DNA of 64,000 nucleotides, from assembly GCF_024105735.1 (NCBI RefSeq), contig NZ_JAAAML010000004.1, forward strand, positions 310,001 to 374,000, read 5' to 3'. Under the pieces are notes generated by a model. That model had not been told where the DNA came from and did no database searches. It worked only from the letters and a program-made list of their open reading frames with translations. A program made the position numbers and the translations under genes. Source of the DNA: Parahoeflea alexandrii (GTDB lineage Bacteria > Pseudomonadota > Alphaproteobacteria > Rhizobiales > Rhizobiaceae). The stretch's first letter is position 1. Every line of letters starts with the position of its first letter. Positions 1-8,674 of this stretch are shown here, one piece after another.

Positions 1-262
1 GCCTGTTGGGCGCATCGGCCACCGCCTCGGTGACCATGGCGCGCGTCAGCTGCCCCATTTCCAGAACCAGTTCGCGGAAGACGTCTTCCTTGCTGGAAAA
101 GTAGATATAGAAGGTGCCGAGCGCCGTTTTTGCATGACGGGTGATGTCGGCGATCGAGGCCGCAGAGAAGCCCTGCGTGCCGATCATCACCTCGGCAGCG
201 CGCAGGATCTGCTCGCGCCGCTCGGCACCTCTCTTGGTTCTGGGATAGGGGTTCGTTGCCAT
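1..262 (-). CDS. TetR-family transcriptional regulator, N-terminal part (runs off the window)
   Basis: The visible 87 residues are a complete TetR DNA-binding domain: a helix-turn-helix (QGFSAASIADITRHAKTALG) followed by the family hallmark TFYIYFSSKEDVF. The ligand-binding C-terminal domain lies beyond base 1. I chose the ATG at 262; an in-frame ATG at 283 exists but lies inside a perfect palindrome and would be upstream of the predicted transcription start. It is downstream of, and on the same strand as, the aldolase gene, but has its own promoter-like sequence. Its ligand and targets cannot be told from this fragment; the adjacent palindrome suggests autoregulation. Confidence 0.9.
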   Translation of the reverse strand, partial: MATNPYPRTKRGAERREQILRAAEVMIGTQGFSAASIADITRHAKTALGTFYIYFSSKEDVFRELVLEMGQLTRAMVTEAVADAPNR

Positions 263-267
263 AAAAC

Positions 268-297
268 ATGAATACTGATTCATATTTCAATTTGCAA
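268..297 (-). promoter_or_regulatory. Promoter with overlapping palindromic operator for the TetR gene
   Basis: On the minus strand TTGCAA (292-297) and TATTCA (269-274) are separated by exactly 17 bases and resemble -35 and -10 boxes. The -10 box lies inside a perfect inverted repeat, ATGAAT-ACTG-ATTCAT (268-283). Transcription would begin close to the ATG at 262, so the message may be leaderless. Palindromes of this size overlapping the promoter are typical autoregulatory TetR operators; this is inference from position and symmetry. Confidence 0.55.
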
Positions 298-382
298 GCG
301 TGTTCGTCCCGGCTGAATGGCCTGGGCGGTTACCCGATCAACGCCGAACGCTCCACGCCAACCAGGCGCACCGGGGCTGAAC

Positions 383-2455
383 TCAGCGCAGCGCCGCTTC
401 GATGTTGCCGCCGTCCACGGTGACGACATGAGCCGTTGTCCGCTCGGACTTCGCGAGCGCCACAAATGCATCGCCGACATGATGCGCCTCGACCTCGGCC
501 TTCAGCAGGTTGCCCGCCATGTAGTCGGAAGCGGAAACGCCCCTCGCCTCGGCGCGGGACCTGATGAAATCATCAGTCAGCAGGCCGGAGCGGATCCTGT
601 CGGCATTGACGCCGTTGACCCTGACACCGGATCCACCAAGCTCCAGCGCCAGTTGCCGGACCAGGAAAAAGGTCGCGGCCTTGGGGAGCCCGTAGGCGCC
701 AAAACCCTTGCCCGGATTGACCGCCTGCTTGGAGACGTTGAACAGCATCTGCCCGCCATGGCCTTGCGCGGCGAACACACTCGCAGCAGCCTTTGCCATG
801 GCCAGGTGGGAGAAGAAATTGAGCTCGAAACTCGAGCGAAGTGTTTCGTCATCAAGGTCGAGAAGCATGCCCTGAATGGCGGCGCCGGCGTTGGAGACGA
901 GCACGTCGAGGCCGCCGAAACGCCGCACGATCTCGCTGATTGCCTGCTCGGCTGCGCCTTTCTGTGTCAGGTCCGCAACCACAGCAAGACAGTTCGAACC
1001 GATGGAGGCCGCGGCGGCCTTGCAGGCTTCCGGGTTGAAATCGATCAGGGCAATCGCAGCCCCCTCGCGGGCGAAGGCTTTCGCGGCGGCGAGACCTATA
1101 GCGCCTGCCCCGCCGGTCACCGCAACGATCTGTCCGGCGAAGGGCTTGGCCGCGGCCTTTGACAGCTTGGCCTGCTCCAGCGACCAGTATTCCATGTCGA
1201 ACAGATCATCCGGGCCGATCGGGCGAAAGCCGCCGGCTGCCTCGCCCTGGCTCATCACCTCGACGGTCTGTTCGGCGATATCTGCCGCGGCCGATGCGGC
1301 TGATGCATCCTTGCCGATGCCGGCAATGCCGACGCCCTCTATCCAGGCCACGCAGGGATGCGGCTCGAGCATGACCTTGCCGCCGCCGACGCGTTTGAAT
1401 TGCGCGTCGAACATGGCGCGGTAGGCCTCGGCAAACTCCGCCACCTTCGCCTCGATGCCTTCACGTCCCCCGGCAAGATCATCCTTGCCAAGAACCAGCA
1501 TGCGGCCCTTGGTGCGGATCACGTGATCGGGCGAGGCAACGCCGCGCTGCGCCAGATCTCCAAGATCGGTGCGGTGCAGAAATGCGTTTATTGCCTCGCC
1601 ACCCCGAACGTCCATCACCACCGGTCGTGGTGATGTATTGTGGTGCTGGCCACGCAAATTTGCGATCGCACCACGCAGCACCGGAAGGTTGGAGGCCGCC
1701 GATACGGGGTCGGCAACCTGGCGGATCTTCTTGACGGTGCAATCGAACCTGCGGCCCTGGTTCTTCGCAGCAAACCACTCCTCGACCATGTTGGTGTGCT
1801 CGATCACCTTGTCATAGCTCTCCTTCGCCGTCGCACCGAAGGTGAAATGGCCGTGCTTGAGCAGGATCAGCCCTTCGCAGTCGGGATGGGCGTCGAAGGC
1901 TTCGGCGGCCTTCTTGGCGAGGGCAAAGCCGGGCATGATGTAGGGCACGACGGCCAACCGGTCGCCAAATATCTCGCGGATCGCCGCTTCGGCGTCCGGC
2001 AGGTTTGCCAGCGCCAGGAAGGCCGTGGCATGGGTATGATCGACAAAGGTGTGCGGCAGGAAGGCGTGCAGCAGGGTCTCGACCGACGGGTTGGGCGCAG
2101 CCGAGTCAAGCAGGTTGGAGCGCTGCATGTTGACCATGTCCTCATCGGACAGGGCATCGAGCTTGCGCATCTCAAGCAATGGCTCGAGCCGGACCCCGGG
2201 CAGGCCCGCCGCCTCGAGCGTGTCGAGATCCCAACCGCTGCCCTTGACGTGCAGCACTTTCTGCATCGCGCCGAACAGGTCCCGGCGCCCGGTCTTGACC
2301 GAGGTGTTGCCCCCGCCATGCATGACAAGATCGGGATCGGCGCCTATGATGCGGGAGGAATAGACCCTGAGCGCCAGCGTGCGGTCAGCCGGATCGGCGC
2401 CCGCCGCATCGACCCGCGCCTGGGCTTCCTTGTCATTCCACCTGTTTTGCCGCAT
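383..2455 (-). CDS. Bifunctional class II aldolase / short-chain dehydrogenase (RhaD-like fusion)
   Basis: A 690-residue fusion. The N-terminal half (about 1-420) is a zinc-dependent class II aldolase: HGGGNTSVK near residue 46, VDHTHATAF near 138 and HGHFTFG near 201 supply the metal-binding histidines. The C-terminal half is an SDR with the nucleotide motif TGGAGAIG near 447 and a YGLPK active site. Rhizobial RhaD has the same layout and length and splits rhamnulose 1-phosphate to dihydroxyacetone phosphate and lactaldehyde, then oxidises the aldehyde. Here no rhaI or rhaK is present; instead mtnK and mtnA share its operator motif, so the likely substrate is 5-methylthio- or 5-deoxyribulose 1-phosphate, with the SDR acting on the released aldehyde (inference). 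Start: ATG at 2455 follows a clear GGAGA ribosome site; an upstream TTG at 2494 lies inside the operator. Confidence 0.85.
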   Translation of the reverse strand: MRQNRWNDKEAQARVDAAGADPADRTLALRVYSSRIIGADPDLVMHGGGNTSVKTGRRDLFGAMQKVLHVKGSGWDLDTLEAAGLPGVRLEPLLEMRKLDALSDEDMVNMQRSNLLDSAAPNPSVETLLHAFLPHTFVDHTHATAFLALANLPDAEAAIREIFGDRLAVVPYIMPGFALAKKAAEAFDAHPDCEGLILLKHGHFTFGATAKESYDKVIEHTNMVEEWFAAKNQGRRFDCTVKKIRQVADPVSAASNLPVLRGAIANLRGQHHNTSPRPVVMDVRGGEAINAFLHRTDLGDLAQRGVASPDHVIRTKGRMLVLGKDDLAGGREGIEAKVAEFAEAYRAMFDAQFKRVGGGKVMLEPHPCVAWIEGVGIAGIGKDASAASAAADIAEQTVEVMSQGEAAGGFRPIGPDDLFDMEYWSLEQAKLSKAAAKPFAGQIVAVTGGAGAIGLAAAKAFAREGAAIALIDFNPEACKAAAASIGSNCLAVVADLTQKGAAEQAISEIVRRFGGLDVLVSNAGAAIQGMLLDLDDETLRSSFELNFFSHLAMAKAAASVFAAQGHGGQMLFNVSKQAVNPGKGFGAYGLPKAATFFLVRQLALELGGSGVRVNGVNADRIRSGLLTDDFIRSRAEARGVSASDYMAGNLLKAEVEAHHVGDAFVALAKSERTTAHVVTVDGGNIEAALR

Positions 2456-2484
2456 TACCGTCTCCTGCCCATGTGAACGTGTCG

Positions 2485-2517
2485 CATTTGACAAAAGTCA
2501 TTCTCTGTTGTCAAATG
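2485..2517. promoter_or_regulatory. Palindromic operator with face-to-face divergent promoters (site 1 of 3)
   Basis: A perfect 10-base inverted repeat, CATTTGACAA (2485-2494) and TTGTCAAATG (2508-2517), with a 13-base centre. It lies between the aldolase start (2455, minus) and the SorC regulator start (2540, plus). Each strand carries TTGACA, a 17-base spacer and TCAAAT, so two oppositely directed promoters occupy the same palindrome. Related sequence occurs at 5984-6012 and 13051-13077. The adjacent SorC regulator is the obvious candidate binder. Confidence 0.7.
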
Positions 2518-2539
2518 TATATATTGGTGATGGATCGAA

Positions 2540-3511
2540 ATGCCTCAGAACTCAACCAGGCGCTCTACCAAACAGATCAGCGGCGAGGATATCGTCGTTG
2601 AAACCGCATGGCTTTACTATCATGACGGGCTCAACCAGAGCGAAATTGCCAACCGGCTCTTGGTCTCGCGCGCCACGGTGGTCAACTATCTGCAGGAAGC
2701 CCGCGAACGCGGTTACATCCACACCAAGCTCGCGCCCGAGGCTTTCAACACCCATCGCGCCGCGCTGGAATTGCGCGACCGGTTCGGTCTCAAGGCCGCC
2801 TATATCCTGCCCGACGGCACCGGCGGCCAGGACGATCACGCGAGCCGCATCATCCGCGGCGCTGCCGACTGGCTGCCAAGCCTGCTTGAACCGGGCGACC
2901 GGCTCGGCGTTGCCTGGGGCAAGACGATCTACGATGTCGCCGAGCGCTTGGAACAAACCACCATCGCCGACCTGACGGTGCTGCAGCTGGTCGGCTCGAT
3001 GGCCACGCCTTATGGCTTTTCCGCCGATGTCTGTTCGTCCAACGTGGCGCGCAAATTCTCCGCCAAATGCATCAACCTGCATGTGCCCGCAATCCTGAGC
3101 ACCGCTGAAATTGCCGCCACCCTCCGGGCGGAATCGCTCATCTCAAAGCAGCTCGACGCGATCAGCGACTGCAACAAGACGCTGTTCGCCGTGGGATCCT
3201 GCAAACCCGACAGCCATGTTGCGTCGAGCGGCGTCGCCACCCAGCAAGAGCTCGAAGACTATATCGCCAACGGCGCGGTCGGCGTGCTCTGCGGCCGGTT
3301 CATCGATGCCAAGGGCGACCCGGTCTCCGGCCCGCTCGATGACCGGATGATGGGGATCGAGCTCGAGGAGCTTCGGCACCGTGACATGGGAATCCTGGTC
3401 TCGGTCGGCGAAGAGCGGGTGCCGGCGGCCGTTGCCGCCATCAGGGGCGGATACGCCACCCACGTGGTCACCAACCAGAGCTGCGCCGCTGCGATGATGG
3501 AACTCGCCTGA
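2540..3511 (+). CDS. SorC-family sugar-responsive transcriptional regulator
   Basis: 323 residues. Residues about 20-65 form a helix-turn-helix (LNQSEIANRLLVSRATVVNY) and the rest is a SorC/DeoR-type sugar-phosphate-binding domain of isomerase-like fold, with the segment GDRLGVAWGKTIYDVA characteristic of the family. Such proteins bind phosphorylated sugars and control the operon that makes or uses them. It is divergent from the aldolase fusion and shares its intergenic palindrome; the same motif precedes the mtnKA/ABC and transketolase genes, which makes this the likely regulator of the whole island. The probable effector is a pathway intermediate such as the methylthioribulose or deoxyribulose phosphate (inference). 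The ribosome site is weak (GGTGA). Confidence 0.85.
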   Translation: MPQNSTRRSTKQISGEDIVVETAWLYYHDGLNQSEIANRLLVSRATVVNYLQEARERGYIHTKLAPEAFNTHRAALELRDRFGLKAAYILPDGTGGQDDHASRIIRGAADWLPSLLEPGDRLGVAWGKTIYDVAERLEQTTIADLTVLQLVGSMATPYGFSADVCSSNVARKFSAKCINLHVPAILSTAEIAATLRAESLISKQLDAISDCNKTLFAVGSCKPDSHVASSGVATQQELEDYIANGAVGVLCGRFIDAKGDPVSGPLDDRMMGIELEELRHRDMGILVSVGEERVPAAVAAIRGGYATHVVTNQSCAAAMMELA

Positions 3512-3553
3512 GACGGCGGTCGCTAGATCCAGCAAACCTCAGGCGATCCCCAA

Positions 3554-4657
3554 TCAGGCGGCGCTGCGGCGTTCGGGAAACAGACCCAGCAGTCCCTCGC
3601 GGCTGGCCTCAGTGACACCGCGCTCGGTGATCAGGCCGGTGACCAAGCGTGCCGGCGTCACGTCGAAGGCGGGATTGCCGCCGGGCGTGCCGTCCGGAGA
3701 AATCTGCACCGAGGTGACGCTGCCATCTTCCAGACGGCCAAAGACATGGGTGACCTCGCGGTCATCGCGTTCCTCGATCGGGATTTCGCGAACGCCGTCA
3801 TCCACCGTCCAGTCGATGGTGCTCGAGGGAAGCGCGACATAGAACGGCACGTTGTTGTCATGGGCGGCGAGCGCCTTGAGATAGGTGCCGATCTTGTTGC
3901 AGACATCGCCGGAGGCCGTCGTCCGGTCTGTGCCGACGATGACCATGTCGACCTGGCCATGCTGCATCAGGTGCCCGCCGGCATTGTCGACAATGAGATG
4001 ATGCGGGATGCCGTGGCTGTTCATTTCCCAGCTGGTGAGCTGGGCGCCCTGGTTGCGCGGACGGGTCTCGTCGACCCAGACATGGATCGGAATGCCTGCG
4101 GTTGCCGCGTGATACATCGGCGAGGTGGCCGTGCCCCAGTCCACCGTCGCCAGCCATCCGGCATTGCAGTGGGTGAGGATATTGACCGGCATGCCGGGTT
4201 TCTTGGTGGCGGCGATCTTCCGGACGATCTCCAGACCATGAACCCCGATCATGCGGTTGGTCTCGACATCGGCGTTGCAGATCTCTTCGGCTTTGCGGAA
4301 GGCGGCGGCCGGACGCTCGCTTTCGGGAAGAGACGAAAGAACACCGCGCATTTCATCGAGCGCCCAGCGCAGGTTGACCGCCGTCGGCCGGGTCTCGTGC
4401 AGCCGCTCCCAGGCATTGTCGAGTGCTTCATCTGAAGCGTTGCGCTGCGTCTCGATGGCGACGCCGTAGGCGGCGGTGGCGCCGATCAGCGGCGCACCGC
4501 GCACCCACATGTCCCGGATCGCGGTGGCGAATTCATCAAGCGTGTCGAGTGCGACCACCCGGAATTCGTGCGGCAGCCAGCGCTGATCGATGATCATGAC
4601 CCTGGACTTTTCTCCATCGAACCAGATCGACCGGTAATGCGTATCGCCAACCTTCAT
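3554..4657 (-). CDS. mtnA: S-methyl-5-thioribose-1-phosphate isomerase
   Basis: 367 residues, the usual MtnA length. It converts 5-methylthioribose 1-phosphate (or 5-deoxyribose 1-phosphate) to the ribulose 1-phosphate. Family hallmarks are present: [17 protein letters not shown] near 53, [19 protein letters not shown] with the catalytic cysteine at about 164, the loop [18 protein letters not shown], and [11 protein letters not shown] with the catalytic aspartate at about 244. It follows mtnK by two bases on the same strand and has a good ribosome site (AGGA). The pairing with MtnK, rather than with an MTA phosphorylase, means free methylthioribose or deoxyribose is the entry point. Confidence 0.95.
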   Translation of the reverse strand: MKVGDTHYRSIWFDGEKSRVMIIDQRWLPHEFRVVALDTLDEFATAIRDMWVRGAPLIGATAAYGVAIETQRNASDEALDNAWERLHETRPTAVNLRWALDEMRGVLSSLPESERPAAAFRKAEEICNADVETNRMIGVHGLEIVRKIAATKKPGMPVNILTHCNAGWLATVDWGTATSPMYHAATAGIPIHVWVDETRPRNQGAQLTSWEMNSHGIPHHLIVDNAGGHLMQHGQVDMVIVGTDRTTASGDVCNKIGTYLKALAAHDNNVPFYVALPSSTIDWTVDDGVREIPIEERDDREVTHVFGRLEDGSVTSVQISPDGTPGGNPAFDVTPARLVTGLITERGVTEASREGLLGLFPERRSAA

Positions 4658-4659
4658 TC

Positions 4660-5928
4660 CTATGCTCCCGTTTCAGCGCGCCGCGCCGCTGCCAGCACGG
4701 CATCCATGCCGGTCAGGCGGTTTCTGTTGATGACCAGGAATTGCCCCAGCTTGAGACACTTGGCCTCGCAGCGGGCCTTCAGATCCTCGTCCTCGATGGT
4801 GTCGAGTTCGGCCACATGGGCGAGGCCCAAGATACGGCGGTGCATCTCGATGCCGGCGAAGCCAACCAAATCACGGAAGATCTCGCCCAGCAGCTGCTCG
4901 GCAGCGCTCTCCGAGGCGAAATGATGTCCCTGGTCCTCGTAGAGCGCCTTCGGGTAGAGGATGCCGGTCCGTTCCGTACGCCACAGGCGCAGGAACTCCT
5001 CGCGGAACACCGACCAGGTTTCGTCAATGACCGAGAGGATCCAGTCCTGGAAATCGCGGCAGGCATCGGCGTCGGAGATATGGGCCGGCATGGCGTGGTA
5101 GGCCATCAGGTAATTGCCGATCAGCATGCCGATGTCGAAGCCGAACGGCCCGTAGAAGGCAAACTCGGGATCGATGATGCGCGACTGCTCGCCGGTGACC
5201 ATGATCGAGCCGGCATGAAGATCGCCATGGCACATGGTTTCACCGCGCGAGGTGAATGCGCGCTTCATGTGCTGAACCTCGACCTTCAGCGCCTCGTCCC
5301 GGCGCAGGTCGGCGACAATGCCGTCAAGCTGCGGTGTGGTGTGCCGGTTCATCTCAGCATCGTAATAGGGATCGGTGAAGACCAACGACTCGGTAATATC
5401 GCACAGCTCGACATTTCCGGCGAAGAGAGCCGCGTCGGCTTTCTTGTCGCCCGCCGTCATTGACAAATCCGACCCGCGAAAGGCGGTGCGCGCAGCAAAC
5501 AATCCCAAGGTCTGGCCCAACCCCGCAACCTTGCGCCCTTCCATGGTCTGCTGGCGCAAAATAATATGTGGCTGCAGGCGCTCCATGACGATGAGCGCCT
5601 GGCTTTCATCAAAATGCAGGACCTGGGGCACGCTGCCTGGATCCCGCGCCTCCTGGCGGATCAATGCATGATACTCGAAGAACGCGCGCTTGAGCGGCAG
5701 CGGCCAGCTGTCACCCACCAGGCGCACATAGGGAAGCGCCTGCTTGACGATGACACTGCCAGCGTCACCTTCCACGATGAAGACGAGATTGAGGTTGCCG
5801 TCGCCGACTTCCCGCACCGTCCAGGCATCGGCATTGCCGCCGACAGCCTGCTTCATGACGTCGAGTCCACCCAGGCGCTGGCCCAGGGTTTCCGGCGATA
5901 AAGGTTTGTAGTCGTTGCTCAAAACCAT
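4660..5928 (-). CDS. mtnK: S-methyl-5-thioribose kinase
   Basis: 422 residues of the choline-kinase-like fold. MtnK phosphorylates 5-methylthioribose (and in some bacteria 5-deoxyribose) at C1 using ATP. Visible hallmarks are [13 protein letters not shown] with the catalytic aspartate, [15 protein letters not shown] for metal binding, and [12 protein letters not shown] with the ATP-binding lysine. It is the first gene of the mtnK-mtnA operon and is divergent from the sugar ABC transporter, with operator site 2 in between. The GGGAGG ribosome site abuts the ATG at 5928 with no spacer, so an in-frame TTG at 5922 (six bases from the site) may be the true start. Confidence 0.93.
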   Translation of the reverse strand: MVLSNDYKPLSPETLGQRLGGLDVMKQAVGGNADAWTVREVGDGNLNLVFIVEGDAGSVIVKQALPYVRLVGDSWPLPLKRAFFEYHALIRQEARDPGSVPQVLHFDESQALIVMERLQPHIILRQQTMEGRKVAGLGQTLGLFAARTAFRGSDLSMTAGDKKADAALFAGNVELCDITESLVFTDPYYDAEMNRHTTPQLDGIVADLRRDEALKVEVQHMKRAFTSRGETMCHGDLHAGSIMVTGEQSRIIDPEFAFYGPFGFDIGMLIGNYLMAYHAMPAHISDADACRDFQDWILSVIDETWSVFREEFLRLWRTERTGILYPKALYEDQGHHFASESAAEQLLGEIFRDLVGFAGIEMHRRILGLAHVAELDTIEDEDLKARCEAKCLKLGQFLVINRNRLTGMDAVLAAARRAETGA

Positions 5929-5983
5929 CCTCCCAAATGACAGTCAAGGCTGCGTATCGTGCAAGCCTAGTGCCCATTTCAAT

Positions 5984-6012
5984 CATTTGTCAATACGTAT
6001 TGACTTTTGTCA
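5984..6012. promoter_or_regulatory. Operator site 2 of 3, between mtnK and the sugar ABC operon
   Basis: The plus strand reads CATTTGTCAA, then a short centre, then TTGACTTTTGTCA. Inside it GTCAATACGTATTGAC (5989-6004) is a perfect 16-base palindrome. Aligned with site 1 read on the minus strand, both begin CATTTGnCAA and end TGACTTTTGTCA with a one-base difference in spacing. It serves the divergent mtnK (start 5928) and ABC (start 6046) operons. Confidence 0.68.
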
Positions 6013-6045
6013 TCGCTGCTGTTTTCATCATAGCGGGAGGACAGC

Positions 6046-7578
6046 ATGAACGGAACTCTTTGCGATCTGCGGGGCGTGGACAAGTCGTTCGGGGACAACC
6101 GTGTCCTCAAGCAGCTTAACCTGTCGCTGCCCGCCGGATCGGTCACCGTGCTGATGGGCGCGAACGGCGCGGGCAAGTCCACCCTGGTCAAGATTCTGAG
6201 CGGCGTACACGCGCTCGATGCCGGCTCGATCACGCTGCTGGGCAAGGATTTCCGCCCGTCAACACCTTCAGAAGCCATCCGCGCCGGCGTCGTTACCGTG
6301 CACCAGAACATCAATGACGGGGTGATTCCTGATCTCGATGTCGCCTCCAACCTGCTGATCGACCAGCTCGCCGAGCCGGGCTACGGCTTCTTTCTCAAGC
6401 GCCGGCAGAATTATGCCGATGCCGAACGCATAGCCAGCCAGATGGGGCTTGCGCTCAATGTGCGCCAGTCGGTGGCAGAACTCGGCGTCGCCGACCGGCA
6501 GCTGATCGCCATTGCGCGGGCCATGGCGCATGATCCGCAGCTGCTCATTCTCGACGAGCCGACATCATCGCTCTCAGCCTCCGAAGCCGAACGCCTGTTC
6601 CTTCTCATCGAACGTCTTTCGGCCAAGGGCGTTGCCGTTCTCTACATTTCGCACCGGATGTCGGACATCCGCCGCATCGCCAACCGCATCGTGTCGATGC
6701 GCGACGGCGAGATTTCCGGGGTCTTCGAGGGCGAAGAGCTCGACTATGAAGGCGCGGTCAACGCCATGCTCGGCCACCGCATGACCGATGCCGACATCAG
6801 CATCGGCGCCCCCGGCAGACGGGTGCTGGAAATCACCGATCTCCGGCTGCTCTCCGGCAGCAAGCCGTTCGATTTCAACCTGAGCGAAAACGAGGTGGTT
6901 GCCGTTACCGGCCTGCTCGGCAGCGGCAAGAGCGCCTTCGCCCAGAGCCTGTTCGGACTTGGCCGCCCTGCCGGTGGACAGATCCGGATTGACGGCAAGG
7001 ATTATGCGCCGGCGAATCCCAAGGCTGCGATAGCGCGGGGTGTGTTCATGTCAGCCAAGGACCGGGCCAACAATGCCGTGGTTGCCGATTTCGACATCAC
7101 CCGCAACATCACCCTGCCCTTCCTGGCGCGCTACTCGAACCTGTCCTTCATCAAGCGCTCGGACGAGCGTAGCACCGCCAACGAGATGATCGAGGCGCTG
7201 TCGATCGTTTGCCAGGGCGAGACCGATTCGATCGGCACGCTGTCGGGCGGCAACCAGCAGAAGGTGATGCTGGCCAGGTGGCTTGCCGAGCAATGCCGGC
7301 TGCTGCTGCTCGACGAGCCTTTTCAGGGTGTCGACATTCGCGCCCGCCGCGATATCGGCCGCAAGATCCGCGAAACCGCGAAGAACCGGGCGACACTGGT
7401 GTTTGTCTCGGAACTCGACGAGGCGCTGGAAGTCGCCGACCGCATCATCGTCATGACCGAGCATTCGGTCGCGGCGGAATTCAGAAACGAGAACGTGGAT
7501 CTCAACGAGATTCTCACCGCAGTAACCGGGGCCATGCCGTCAGATGCCGGCAGCGCCGCAAGGACAGCACACGCATGA
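6046..7578 (+). CDS. Ribose-type ABC transporter, double ATPase subunit (RbsA/MglA family)
   Basis: 510 residues with two ABC cassettes in tandem, the layout of carbohydrate-uptake-transporter-2 ATPases. The first cassette has a Walker A GANGAGKST and Walker B LLILDEP but, as in RbsA, a degenerate signature. The second has a non-standard Walker A (GLLGSGKSAF) and a proper signature LSGGNQQK followed by LLLLDEP. It energises import by the permease and binding protein encoded next. Start: ATG preceded by GGGAGG. Since this operon faces mtnKA across a shared operator, the imported sugar is probably 5-methylthioribose, 5-deoxyribose or similar (inference). Confidence 0.93.
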   Translation: MNGTLCDLRGVDKSFGDNRVLKQLNLSLPAGSVTVLMGANGAGKSTLVKILSGVHALDAGSITLLGKDFRPSTPSEAIRAGVVTVHQNINDGVIPDLDVASNLLIDQLAEPGYGFFLKRRQNYADAERIASQMGLALNVRQSVAELGVADRQLIAIARAMAHDPQLLILDEPTSSLSASEAERLFLLIERLSAKGVAVLYISHRMSDIRRIANRIVSMRDGEISGVFEGEELDYEGAVNAMLGHRMTDADISIGAPGRRVLEITDLRLLSGSKPFDFNLSENEVVAVTGLLGSGKSAFAQSLFGLGRPAGGQIRIDGKDYAPANPKAAIARGVFMSAKDRANNAVVADFDITRNITLPFLARYSNLSFIKRSDERSTANEMIEALSIVCQGETDSIGTLSGGNQQKVMLARWLAEQCRLLLLDEPFQGVDIRARRDIGRKIRETAKNRATLVFVSELDEALEVADRIIVMTEHSVAAEFRNENVDLNEILTAVTGAMPSDAGSAARTAHA

Positions 7579-8642
7579 GCATGAACCAGACCGAGACCTC
7601 AAGCGCGGGTTCGCGCGCGCCAAAACCGCAGCCCGGCTCCGGCGGGCTGATCGACATCGCCATCCGTTACGGCTTCCTGGCGCTTCTGGTCGGCCTGGTG
7701 ATCTTCTTTTCGGTCTTCGCCAACGGTTTCGCCGGACCGCGCAGCGCGGTGTTCATCTTCCAGTCGGTGGCGATCACCGGCATCCTGGCGCTCGGCGTCA
7801 CCTGCACGCTGGTGGTCGGCGGCTTCGACCTGTCGATCGGCTCAGTCGCCACCTCATCAATGATGCTGGCGGCCTACATGATGGTGGTGCTCGAACAGCC
7901 AGCCTTTGTCGCCATCATCGCCTGCCTGGCGATGGGTGCCTTCATTGGCCTGATCAACGGCCTGCTGATCGTCAAGACCAAGGTTCCGGATCTGCTGGCG
8001 ACGCTCGGCATGATGTTCCTGCTGGTCGGCCTGCAGCGCATTCCGACCGAAGGCCGCTCGATTGCCATGGGTATGACACTGCCCGACGGCTCGACAGCGG
8101 AAGGCACGTTCTCGCCGCTGTTCCTGCAGCTTGGACGTCACCGGTTCGATTTTATGCTGGAAAACCTTTTGCCGGCTCCGGTGATATTCCTGGTGGTCAT
8201 CGGCATCCTGGTCTGGGTGTTCCTCGAGCTCACCCGGCACGGCCGGCTGATGTATGCCATCGGATCGAACGAGCGGGCGGCGAGCCTGACGGGCACCAAT
8301 GTCAACAACTACAAGATCCTTGCCTACATGATCTCGGGCGTTCTGGCATCGATCGGCGGCATGCTGCTTGCAGCCCGTCTCGGGCGTGGCGACATCGCCT
8401 CGGGCACCAATCTGCTGCTCGATGCGGTTGCCGCAGCCCTGATCGGCTTTGCGGTGCTGGGTGCTGCCAAGCCCAATGCCTTCGGCACCGCCATGGGCGC
8501 GCTGTTTGTGGGCATCCTGCTGCAGGGCCTGACGATGATGAACGCGCCCTACTACACGCAGGATTTCATCAAGGGCCTGGTGCTGGTCATCGCCCTTGTC
8601 TTCACCTTCTCGCTTTCGGCCCGGAAGGCCGGCGGCCACTAA
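7575..8642 (+). CDS. Ribose-type ABC transporter permease (RbsC family)
   Basis: 355 residues with about nine to ten hydrophobic segments and the family's conserved loops: GGFDLSIGSVATSS, LNGLLIVKTKVPDLLATLG-like region and AIGSNERAASLTGTN followed by ISGVLASIGGML. It forms the membrane channel, presumably as a dimer. Its ATG at 7575 overlaps the stop of the ATPase gene (ATGA), indicating translational coupling. The N-terminal 25 residues are polar and low in complexity, as is common in this family. Confidence 0.92.
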   Translation: MSMNQTETSSAGSRAPKPQPGSGGLIDIAIRYGFLALLVGLVIFFSVFANGFAGPRSAVFIFQSVAITGILALGVTCTLVVGGFDLSIGSVATSSMMLAAYMMVVLEQPAFVAIIACLAMGAFIGLINGLLIVKTKVPDLLATLGMMFLLVGLQRIPTEGRSIAMGMTLPDGSTAEGTFSPLFLQLGRHRFDFMLENLLPAPVIFLVVIGILVWVFLELTRHGRLMYAIGSNERAASLTGTNVNNYKILAYMISGVLASIGGMLLAARLGRGDIASGTNLLLDAVAAALIGFAVLGAAKPNAFGTAMGALFVGILLQGLTMMNAPYYTQDFIKGLVLVIALVFTFSLSARKAGGH

Positions 8643-8674
8643 GCAAGACCAATCATTTAACGGAGGAAAACAGC

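Noticed and set aside
317-1162. Long open frame on the plus strand opposite the aldolase fusion
   Set aside because: It is antisense to a well-supported gene, has no family motif and is rich in arginine and glycine from GC-rich codon shadows.
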